Source of the DNA: Galbula dea
Taxonomy: Eukaryota > Chordata > Aves > Piciformes > Galbulidae
Direction of reading: 5' to 3'
NCBI GenBank assembly: GCA_013399015.1
Contig: VWZX01008184.1
Span: 558,001 to 622,000, forward strand
Length of the DNA: 64,000 bases
Shown: positions 38,751 to 52,000 of the stretch, one piece after another
Layout: each line of letters begins with the position of its first letter
Numbering within the stretch: position 1 is the stretch's first letter
Notes under the pieces: generated by a model
Told to the model about the DNA's origin: nothing
The model's database searches: none
The model's input: only the letters and a program-made list of their open reading frames with translations
Made by a program: the position numbers and the translations under genes

Positions 38751-39560
38751 GCTTTTTTTTTTTCTATGACCTCTTCCTCCTTTTTTAAAAACTGAACTTT
38801 TTCCCTTTAAAAAGCTCAAACCTGTGTTACTGCATTTTAAAAGTTTACTGTTTTCAAATGGACTCTCTTTGGTGTCTGTTGTAACTGTTGAATAGGTAAA
38901 TACAGAGTAAAGAGAAACTTCTGTAAGACTTGCTCTTGGAATGTCCAGAAAATTGGGTAAATGCATCTTTCAAGCCAGAACAGGAGCTGGGCTTGGTGTT
39001 TTAGTGCCACGTGGCAGTCCTGGGTTAGTGTCCTCACAGGAACAGCTCACTGAACAGGAAACCTGTCAGCCCTGAGAGGACACTGACAGCTCCTGCTGGC
39101 CCTGGGGGGGAAGGCACTGGTGTCATCTGTAGTTGATGAACGCTGGTGAAAGCGATGGCTTGTGGACAATCACAGGGGCGGGGAGGTGCTGCAGTGTCAT
39201 CTCGAAGCCGTGATTTGGAAGCTCCCTGCAAAACCGGCACGGGCTGTTGTTGGGGGAAAGGCTGGGCAGGGGGAGGCCGGCAGTGACACTGCACGGTGTG
39301 GCGGGGCCGGCTTTGGGAGAGCAGGCGGCAGCCTCTACTGCCCACATCCACGCTAGCTCAGGGTGCTGCAGGTTTGGTGTCGCAGTCCTGAGAGCTCTCT
39401 TCCCCTTCTAAGTTAAAATATAGTAGTGCCACCTTGGGGCAGCTTCCTCGGGTAACTCCTCGTGCTACGGCATGACTCGGCTGGTTCCCACCACCTGTAG
39501 CCCCATTCAGACTCCAGTGGGAATCAAACGTACTGGGAATTCTCTGTTCTGTTCTGTCTT
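38751..39560. other. ARL6IP1-RPS15A spacer
   Basis: No gene or repeat recognised. GC content climbs toward the RPS15A CpG island from about 39.04 kb. The minus-strand open frames here are low-complexity, GC-driven and unconvincing. Confidence 0.6.
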
Positions 39561-39960
39561 GTTAAGGAAGTAATGGCGAACAGCAGAGAAAAGACCCCAC
39601 CGCAGTGCGGAGCTGCAGTAACGGTACCATCGGTGTCCTTCTGTTGTGGGTTGGGAACCTGGCTGGCTGGGTTTTTCCACCTTTCGGAGGACCCGGTGCC
39701 TAACACCAGGTTTCCGGGGGTAGGTGTGTGACCTGCAATGACCCCTGAAAGACGCCGTTCTGGGGAATGCCTCTGGCTCCGGGGAACGCATGCCGCCAGC
39801 GCCCGGCTGCAGGCTTTTTGTCCTTCCCGGCTCGCTGTGGCGCGTTCTGGTTGCTATAGGAACCCGGAGGGAAGCGTCGCTCCGGAAGTGCGAAACGCTG
39901 CCCTCGGCCAATAGGGATGAGCGGGCTAGGCGCGCGTCGCCTCCCGACAGGGACGCCAAG

Positions 39961-39970
39961 TCTCGCGAGA
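39961..39970. promoter_or_regulatory. TCTCGCGAGA core-promoter palindrome
   Basis: Perfect 10-bp palindrome about 70 bp upstream of the RPS15A start site, followed directly by a half copy (tctcgcag). This is the known CpG-island promoter element bound by BANP and once assigned to Kaiso/ZBTB33. Binding here is inferred from sequence only. Confidence 0.75.
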
Positions 39971-40035
39971 TCTCGCAGGCTGCCTCGCGGCACTCCGCGC
40001 CCATGGCCCTCCCATAATCCCGCGCGGGGGCCCAG

Positions 40036-40066
40036 CCTCTTCCTTTTCCGCCATCTTGCTGCACCG
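40036..40066 (+). promoter_or_regulatory. RPS15A: RPS15A non-coding exon 1 with 5' TOP tract
   Basis: The pyrimidine run cctcttccttttcc (40036-40049) is a 5' terminal oligopyrimidine start site, typical of ribosomal-protein mRNAs and the basis of mTOR-LARP1 translational control. It is followed by ccgccatcttg (a YY1-type element in the 5' UTR) and the donor gcaccg|gtgagt at 40066/40067. The exact start base within 40036-40039 cannot be fixed from sequence. Confidence 0.8.
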
Positions 40067-41159
40067 GTGAGTGGGGGGTGTTATTGGTTCTTGGCTGCTA
40101 TCCGCCGCCTCCCGGCACCATCCGGGCTCCGTCGCCGTCACTGCCCGTCTGGTTGGGGTCGTGAGAGTGCGCCCGACCGGCCCGTCTCGTTTTGAGCCAC
40201 CGACGTCTCTCCTAGGGCTCTCTGGAGGCTCCAGAGTGGAGGGTGGGGGGAAGCACTCTCCTGCCTATGGCTCCGTTCTCCGCAGAGTTGCGGGGCGGAA
40301 GCCGAGGGCGGGGGCTGGCACAGCAGCCAGGCCCGGGCTCGTGCTGCGGGAGGCTGGACTGGGCAGGGCTCGGGGGAGCCGGGCCGCGGGGTCTGCGGAC
40401 TTCAGGGAGTGAGGATCGTGCGGTGAGGCCTGGGAGGAGGTAGCGGAGGGCTTAGGGAGAGGGCGGTGGGCTGGACTCTAGGAGAGGGGGGCGGCACTCG
40501 TCCTGTAGGCAGGAATTAGCTAGGTCTGCTCGTCCTGGGGTCCCTGCCCGAGTGACAAAAGCCCTCATGTGCTCCAGAAAGTGTCCATGTCGGAAATGGC
40601 CCAGAACAGGAACACCTTCAGGGCTAGTGCTGGCAGTGCACTGGCTCTGTTAGTGGAGCGACCAAGTACCAAGTCGTTTGATGCCTTGTGGTAGCCTGCC
40701 TGCTCTTGTCTATATCACGAGCATGCAAGAGTTGATGCCTGGTTGCCTTTCCGGGGTGCTGTGTTGAGCTTTTTGCAGAGAAGTAAACAGAGCAGCACCT
40801 CTTGTGTTTCACACCATGGACGCTCTGGTTTTTGAGCAGGGCTAGTACTGCATAATTGGGTTTCAATGTCGGAAATAGTTCACTTCGGAGAAGTGTCCTA
40901 CTGCTGAGCTGTTGCCTAGATGGTGCTTTTTAAATCTTCGTGTGTGTTTGTTGATAAACCCAAGTTTTAACTCTGTCAGATTCCTGAACTTGTCCCGATA
41001 GTTGTGTATCCTCTTGAGCATGCCTGAGGATGTGACTTGAACTGCTTTTTGGCTTAAGGCTGCCTTTTAAGGTTTAATGTCATTTTCTGTCAGTCTTAGA
41101 TCTATGAGGTCTTAAATTAGCCTTCCAAAAAAGTGTGTTGCTCAGTATTTCTGTGCTGA

Positions 41160-44411
<3,252 letters not shown>

Positions 44412-44434
44412 ACACTTGTAAAAAAGAGGCTACT

Positions 44435-44440
44435 AATAAA
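44435..44440 (+). terminator. RPS15A: AATAAA poly(A) signal of RPS15A
   Basis: Canonical hexamer 24 nt after the stop codon, giving the very short 3' UTR typical of ribosomal-protein genes. GT-rich sequence follows (tttgctgtctcc from about 44455). Confidence 0.9.
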
Positions 44441-44455
44441 TTGTTCAAATGGACT

Positions 44456-44718
44456 TTGCTGTCTCCAGTCAGTATTTTAATGACTTCAGAAGCTGCCTGG
44501 GATAGTGCTTGTAACAGACTGCTCTTCAGGAGTCCCTAAGCTCCAGGTCTGCTTCAGATGGCATTTGGGTTCCACACCATCCATCCCTGCTCACGACTTG
44601 GATTTCTGTTAACTACAGAACATGCTTCTAAGAGTTACCACTGGAGTTAGAGGTCACTACACAGAGCAGTCTCAGCAGAGGATCTCTTAACGTTCCAGTA
44701 CATACTTGGGATCAGCTC
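44456..44718. other. Spacer between RPS15A 3' end and the solo LTR
   Basis: Unique-looking sequence with no recognisable feature. Confidence 0.6.
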
Positions 44719-45222
44719 TGTCGAGGGTCAAGACTGGGCTGACCACCAACCCAATGACAGACACTCCCTGTTACCCCCTTTTTCCCCCAATGGGAAGGGA
44801 AACAGGGTAAGGGAGAGACAGAGACTTGTGGATTGGAAAAGAAAACTAAAACTACTTTAATGATAATAATAATGACAAATGAAATCTATACAAATATGTA
44901 CAGAACCCAATACCCAACCCAAACCCCCTTGATGGTGACTGTGTCCCCACTGACACTGCAGCAAGGCCTCAGCAGCAGATGAATCAGGCTCAGGGGCTGG
45001 GTCCTAGCACTGGATGCAGGAACTTAGGGATCACCAAAGTGCAGGAGAGGAAGGAACCAAGAAAGGGAGAACAATCAAAAAACCAGCAAGGGGGAGCTGA
45101 CCCCCAGTTTATACATTGAATATGACATATATGGGATGGAATACTTCAGTTGGCCAGTTTGGGGTCATCTGCCCTGTCTGCTCTTCCCTGAAGGTGCAGC
45201 CTTTACCCTGCACCCCCCAACA
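44719..45222 (-). mobile_element. Solo LTR of an avian endogenous retrovirus (ERVL-like)
   Basis: A 504-bp block bounded by TG...CA. Read on the minus strand it begins tgttggggggtgcagggtaa and ends in accctcgaca. It has LTR signals in the right order on that strand: a TATA box (TATAAA, plus positions 45108-45113), then about 250 bp downstream a poly(A) signal (ATTAAA, plus 44856-44861), then a pyrimidine-rich U5 region (tctctgtctctcccttaccc). No internal retroviral gene flanks it, so it is a solo LTR. The 5-bp flanks (agctc / ggaga) do not match, so no target-site duplication is visible and the ends may be off by some bases. Assignment to the ERVL class is by recollection of similar bird LTRs and is tentative. 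Confidence 0.7.
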
Positions 45223-48200
45223 GGAGACAAGATTCAGCAGTGACCTTGCTTTGCATCCCAATCCCTGGTAGTAAATCTAACCATGAGGCCTGATCACTGC
45301 TAGAAGCTGGCAGTGTCTATGAAAACATGCTGCTAGTTTCAGAAAGTGCAGTTACTTAGAGGAGCTTCAACAAAGGTAAAATCCCTGAGCAGACTTAGTT
45401 CTGTTCTAACCCAAAGCAGGACACCTCTTAGGCATTAGATAGACGTGTCTCCACGTGTGTGTGTGTGATTGTACCTACACCTTTTGGTTAAATAATTGAA
45501 GATGCCTTGCCCAAGGCTTAAACTATAAACCTGCTTATGGTTTAAAATGTTAGGAGATGTGGGATTGTGGAATAATTAAAGATGATTAAAGTTTGATTTC
45601 AGATGATAAACTTTTTCCACACTAACAGCGTAAGGAGTAACTGAGGTAGAGAGGTGAATATTGTTTTTCCAGATGTCTACTTTGAAAGTCCTTAGAAACA
45701 GCAGTTTTGGGCAAGGTAGTTGCTGCGCAGCTGCTTTGCATGTTGCCATGAAGACACGACCGTTAATCTCCCCAGCAGAGGAGGTGACACTGCTGAGCAG
45801 ACAGGTCTTAGCTCTTTGGAGGCAGGCAGCACAGCACAGTCTTGCCTGATGTGGCTCTTTGAGGAAGATGGGAGCCACAGAGCTCTGAGAGTGCTTGCAC
45901 TAAGTGTTCTGGGGGTGTGCGCTAGCATCCCAGAGCAGACTTGCAGCTTGACTGAGGAGAGCGGGGGAATAATGACAAGAAGGCTGCAGTTCACCTCTGT
46001 CTCAGTCCCACGTGTAATGCACACCACAGCTGCTGTTGCGGTGGGAAGCTGCCAACAGATGGCAGCAGCTGCCTGAATCGCTGGGCTCCCAGAGCAACTT
46101 TTTGGGGAGGAGTCCCGAGAGGGCTTCGGCATTGCTGCTGCTCTCCCTGCTCCTTGTGCACAGCTCCATACCCTGACTTCTGCGCTCTGCTCAAAGATAA
46201 TTTGTCCTGTCTTCGGTGCAACAGAGCCTGGTTTAAGATAATACGGGAGCGGAGAGTGAGTATGGATCCTCAAAGTACAGCAACAGGCTAAAAAGCCGGG
46301 TGCGTGAGAGTGGCTTCTCTAGAAACGCACTTTCTCTTCCTCCATGTCCTTCTCTTTCTTTCTTGCCGCAGGTAATTCCGTCAGCTCCGTTCCCCTGAAA
46401 GCAGCGTGTGTTTTGTTGCTCAAACTCCTGCCAATTGCTCGCACCAGAACTGCAAACAGTCATTAAACCTTGATCTCCGCTGGCTGAACGGCATTGACTC
46501 TCTCACGCCTACCGGAGCCTAGCTGAAAGGCAGCAGGGACAGGCAGAGGATGTGTGTGGTGCTGCAGAGAGAGCAGGGACAGAAAATGGGCAGAAGTGGG
46601 CAGCAAGAACTTGCCCCAGAGGATTGGGCACTGTTTATTTCCCAGCAGTTGAAGGGCTGAGAAGAACTCCCTTGTGGCTGGCATGGGGGGGCAGGAGCAG
46701 GGAGCACGGTGATGGGCACATCAGAAGGTGCAGATGGGGCTGATGGGAGAGGATAAGAGACAACGCTTATTTTTAAAGGATCTGAACTGCCAAAGCTATT
46801 ATTTTTAGGGGTTTTTAATTAAAATTACATGCCCTCAGATGGCAAGATTTTTTGTCTTTTGTCTAATGCTATTTAGCTAATCAGGATTTAAGTCAAGACT
46901 ATCTCTTGTTCAGTGTCTTACTGCCAATTAATGCAAATATCAGGCTCTCAGTAAGAATCTGGATGGATTTAATCACAGTTTAGTCCAGAGGGCTACTCTA
47001 GTAGACCCAAGGAGTTTCAGGAGCTGGTGGCCTCAGTTCTCTCTCATGCCTCTGATGCTTTCTCTGCTCAAGTGCTGCCATTTTACTCCTGCAGTTCTAT
47101 TTTAAGAGAGAATTACCTATTTTTTCTCTTAATTCTCTTCCTGTTCACCATCTCCTTGCTCCGATACACTGTATTTTGCCTACCAGCTCCTCTTGTTGAT
47201 TCAAACTTTTTGCCTGCCAAGGACATGCTTTCCTTCACAATTTGGAAGTAGTGCTGTGGGAGGGCAGGCAGGCTGTGGGCATGGAGAGTGTTCCTGGTCC
47301 TCTGTAATCCATTCCTATTCCCTCTTGGGGCCTTCACCATTTACAACCAGTTTTGTTAATATTTCCTTTATCTTATTTATTGTTCCCACTCCATAAACAC
47401 ATCATGCTGCCCATTCTACAGAAAACTGTTTTCCCTGCAGCTTGCAATCCCCAGCCTGTGATCTCTAGGTGTCTCTCTTGCCCCAATATAAGACAACACT
47501 CGGTATGGGATCTGTGGCTGTGAACACCTCTCTGTCTTCACCTCCCTAGCTAGATGAGAGTGGGATTTGCCCCCTTCTATTGTGGGGAAGAAACGTGCCA
47601 TACCCATTCTTGTTGTATTCCACTCATGCAAGCAAATTGTGCTTTCAGCTGCAGCAGGCTGCAAGCAGGAAGCAGCAAGGATTATATCTGGGAGCAGGAG
47701 GAGGAAAGCAGGTGACACTTGAGGTGAAAAGAAAAGCTGCTGCTGAACCCCACCTCTGGTGTCCTTTCCCAGTCTCATTAGCTCTACAGATGCAGCCTAA
47801 TTGGGGTTTGGTTCCTTGTTATGTGCAGTGTAATACTGCTTAAAAAAGCAAAGTGCAGGAGCATCCATGAGAATTTTAGACTTTTAGGACCCTTACAAAT
47901 CAGACCTTTAACCATAAGAATGATGAAAAAAGTTGTGGGGAAAATGAAAGGAGGTTTTTTGGGGGGGGTTTCTTTGTTTTTTTCCCTTTTCTCCCAACAC
48001 CTCTGCAATTCACATGGATCCCTGTCTCCTCACTTGCAACAACATGCCCAGCTGTATTCTTGCCTGACAGGATCCTCAACACAGAACCCACAAGCCTGTG
48101 TGGGCTGGTAATTAACTCTGGCCCTCCTTCAGTCCTCAGCATTCATTCCTCAGGGCAGCAACCTCAGCTCCTCAGTTAAACATCTGCACTCCTTGCATCT

Positions 48201-51200
48201 GAAACCATTTTTGCCTCACTTGTGCAGGCTGTGGGTCCTGGAGCTTGGGTCTGTGCAGAGACTTGTGTTTGCTCTGGTGAGGATGGGCAGGTGGATCTCA
48301 AGCAGAAGGCAAAGCCTTGGTCATTTCCCACGACCTTTGGAGGGTTTTTGGCTTGGTTCTATTTTCAGTTTAATGTGAAAAATAATGATAGTTCAGGCCA
48401 GGTGCCAGGAGCTTCTGAGTTTGGTGTGGTGCCTTGCTTACTGGCCAGGTGAAAGATGAGATGTATGGGGTAGCATCACTAAATTCATCTGCTACCTGCC
48501 AGGCAGATGTTTGCTCTAGGAGGGAAGCAGAAATCAGGAGACTATTCTTGTCTCTAAAATACTTTTCTTGAAGGACATTCAGTCCTTGTGAGCCTTTGAG
48601 GAGCAGAGAAATAATCCCTCAAGGGAACAACTGAAGGTGCCTGGATCTGTGCTCAGCTGCTGGCAGCTCCTGGTACGGCCATGGGAGTGCTGGGGGAACT
48701 CCAGGAACAGGAGGTGTCACCTACAGCAGGCACCAAGCAAGAGCTAAATGCACATGGGGTGGCAGGGACCTGGAGCCAGCAGTACAGGAACACATCAGAG
48801 CTTGAGTGAAGATGACTCCAAGTCCATTTTCCCAATAGTGAGACACTCCTACAGTGGCATGAGGCTGAGAACAACAAGTCCATTGCACATCAGCCCTCTT
48901 CCCTTGCCCAGAGGGCAGAACTCACCTTGCTCATCTGCCAAACATGAACCCAGTGCTGGTGGTAGGTGGCAGCTCCAGAGCTAGAAAGATCCAGTGATAG
49001 CAGGTAACACTCCCTGATAGCTGAAATAAAGAGAATTAAACTGTACAAAAATGGGCTTTAATTGCTAACTCTCTCCTGTCTGCTTAAATCACTAGAAATA
49101 AAGGTCTCTTCTTTAGTGATGAGCAGTTCCAGGCAGAGCAGATGTGATGGGGGAAACATGTTTGGAATACATACTGATGTGAATGACACTTCCCAGCTAC
49201 AGTGTGGCATGTTTATTCCTCTGTAGTTAGCATAAGAGCACAGCTTGATATGGGAGGGGTTCTTCACTCCTGTCTTGGGGTGTGCCTGGAAAAATAACAA
49301 TGGACTCATGGGCAGAATGCAGATGATTTTCCTGTCTCCAATTAGCACCAAGGTGTGGATAGATATCATCATTTGTTGTGGGAGATGAGTGAGTGGCCTA
49401 AACATGGCTGTGCTTGGAGGAAACCTTCCCTTCCTGCTGTCAAACAGGAGACAAGTGGGACAACAGTTGCCTGCCTGCCCGTGGTGGCTCTGCTCTGCTT
49501 TCAGGTGCTGCAGAGCTCCTGCAGGGCTGAGACAGCTCTCACCACCCTCCTCCCTCTGGGACTCCTGGCATCCTGGCCAGAGCCAACAGCCTTGACTTGA
49601 GCTGTGGCTGGAGGGGGAGGGGAGTGGAAACATCCCAATTATCTCACAGGGATTTAATCACAGAATTTTGGGTGGCCAGGTGAAAGCTTTATTGTCTTCT
49701 GAGGAGCTGGGTGCCCCAAGGGTAGGTTGGTGATGGGAGACAAGGTTGGTTGCTTGAATGTGCAGTTTCCCTGCCTTTCTCCTGATGGGAACTTGCTCAT
49801 CTTATTCTGCTCTTGTTTTTCTGTGCTTGTGTGCTGGGTGCCTTCAGGTGCCTTCATACCTGGCACTCTGAGCTGGGAGTGGTGGTGGAGGCTCTGCAGG
49901 AAGCTGCTTGTTGTTCCCTTGTGCAGAGCCTGCTCAGCTGTGCTGGCTGTGCCAGGGTCTGGCAGCCCTGCTGCTGCCCTGCCTCTTCTCATTGCATGGG
50001 GGCTGAGGCTTCTCCCCCTTGGAGAGCAAGAGCCTGCAGTAATTTTAATAGCATTCACCAGCTCAGTGAGGGCTTCCTGCCATTTCTTCCCCAGGTTTAT
50101 GGAAGGAAGGAGGGAGGGAAGCTTTGCTGAGGGTTTGTGTGTTGGGCAGATGCTGGATGCCAGGTACCATGGCACAAAGGGCTGGTAACAGCTTCCAGAC
50201 AAATCTCTTAGCACTCAGGTGGTTCAGGGGACATCACCTTTGAGTTCTTGCATACATCTTAATGTAAGAGCACATGGAAATGGACAATCTTGGACCTTTC
50301 CTGTGAGTGAAACTGGTTGGTGGATTGCAGAGCTGCTTGGGGAAGTGAAGACAAGGAGGTGGAGGGGCAGAGGGACTGTGAGCTCTCTTTCCTTAAGTAA
50401 AATCATGAGGCATTTCACATGAGGAGCCAAAAGCTTCTCAGGTTGCTGTGACTGCTGAGTACTGTCTCAACAGCTGTCTTGGAAGACCTTTTTTTTTATG
50501 GAGGGGAATAATTATGCTGTGGCAAAAGTATTTCCCTGCCAGGTATTTGCCTGCCTTACTTGTGCTCTGTTCTCCCACTGCTGAAATGTAAGATGAAAAA
50601 CCTTAAGACATATGCCTGGGAGTAACAAACTTTCCATTCTTGCTAAGTTCCCTGGATTCAGTGCTTGCTTTAGCCATTCCATAAAAGTGCCAGGCCACTG
50701 GAATATCTCATTACCAGGTGTCAGGCTCCTGAGAGCTTTCACTCAGGGATTACTGAAGGTTTGGGGGTTTTGGGTTGTTTTTTTTTTAATTATTGGTCTT
50801 CCAATGAAAATGCCAAAGGGGAAAAAAAAAAACTATTGCAAAAAATAAAACATGCTGCTTTGATTGAAAACAAAACTGCTGAGGCAGCAGTGGCTTGCTC
50901 TGTTGTATTGCCCTGGCTGCATAGTGTTTCCCAAGCCTGTGTTGCAGAGAGTGAGGGTCTTGTACAGGCATGGATGTGCTGCTGTTCAGCATGCTGGGAG
51001 GTACTGCACAGACCAGCAGGAAGTTATGTCAACAGAGGCACCTGACAAGCAGGCAGGGAGGGAAAGACTCAGGTGTTGAGGTCACAGCTTGAAGTTTTAG
51101 CTGAAGTCAGTCAAGTGTCCCCTGTAGGGCATGGGCAGCTGAGAGGACAAGGACCTTTTATGGCTGCTGATGGCCTGTGTTAATGTGGGGACACTGTTTT

Positions 51201-52000
51201 AATGCTCTTGCCTTATCTTGCACAACTGTCTGCTCATTTAGCTTTGGGTGTTGGTGCAATAAGTGATGTGAGGTAGCTTATGGCATTGCCAGGCCCTGTG
51301 TAATATCTGCATAGGACCAGCAAGGCCACTGTGGACACAGGTGGCTGAGGAAGCAGCTGAGAACTGGTGGTCTGAAGCATGAACAGCAATGGTGCCAGGA
51401 AGGAGATGTGGAGAGATTGCAAAGGGCATATCTCCTCTGCCTGAAAGGGAGGAGATGCTTCTTTGGAGACCTTAGTCATGGCTGGAGATTCATGTGGCCT
51501 CTTGAGAAGCCTCCTGTGATGGAGAAGATGATGCTCTAGAAGGACAATCTTGGCTAGGTCTAGTTCTGCCTGACTTTGGCTGGCATCAGGATCTGTCTCT
51601 AGTCCTGGGCTTCAGCAGTGCTTCCCTGTTGCCTGGGCATCTCCCAGTGGTGGCAACAGAAGTGGTAGCTTGAGGATCATGCTGTCAAGGATAGAGGTGT
51701 TCACTAGCATCCCATCCCAGTACCTCATCCTGGCTGCTAGGAAGCCTAGGATCCTAGAGCTGTGTCTTAGTGATTTGTGCCCTGGCATGGGGAGGTCACT
51801 GCTGCCTGGGGCACACAGGTAATGCTGCTCCAAGACACCACACTACACCTGGGGAGGTCATGGTGCCCCAGAGCAGCCTGCATTTGTGGGAGGCTTCTGT
51901 GGTCCTCTCCAAGGTTCAGCTGATTGCTTCTTCAGGCCTGTGAGAGGCTGCAGCCTCCTCCTTACAGCAATGCTGGCCCTTTCCACCGGGGGGGAAAGGG
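45223..52000. other. Intergenic DNA downstream of RPS15A, first part
   Basis: No exon set, RNA gene or full mobile element recognised. Open frames up to about 190 codons occur on both strands but overlap each other, and they lack splice context and any familiar motif. The region contains a short GT run near 45456-45470 and the AT-rich block at 46780-46970 listed separately. An isolated AATAAA occurs at about 49024. Confidence 0.6.
46780..46970. promoter_or_regulatory. Candidate conserved non-coding element, AT-rich with octamer
   Basis: Sharp AT-rich block in GC-richer surroundings. It contains ttaattaaaatta-type homeodomain sites (about 46817-46828) and an ATGCAAAT octamer (about 46932-46939). 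The look is typical of vertebrate developmental enhancers, but no alignment is available here, so this is inference. Confidence 0.3.

Larger units (their letters stand above)
39600..40520 (+). promoter_or_regulatory. RPS15A: CpG-island promoter of RPS15A
   Basis: CpG-dense block that runs through exon 1 into intron 1. Upstream of the start site is an ordered set of housekeeping motifs: RFX X-box-like GTTGCTATAGGAAC (39850-39863), ETS/GABP CCGGAAGTG (39882-39890), CCAAT (39908-39912) and the palindrome TCTCGCGAGA (39961-39970). There is no TATA box; the AT-rich cataat near 40012-40017 sits about 25 bp before the start site, as in many ribosomal-protein genes. Confidence 0.85.

Noticed and set aside
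39507..40064. 185-codon minus-strand open frame over the RPS15A promoter
   Set aside because: High GC suppresses stop codons. The same bases hold clear promoter motifs and the TOP start, and the translation is low-complexity Arg/Pro/Ser.
45692..46273. 193-codon minus-strand open frame downstream of the LTR
   Set aside because: It overlaps open frames on the other strand, shows no familiar motif and has no splice or promoter context.
49058..50214. Two minus-strand open frames of 191 and 186 codons with overlapping plus-strand frames
   Set aside because: Both strands are open over much of the stretch, which points to composition. No protein family was recognised.
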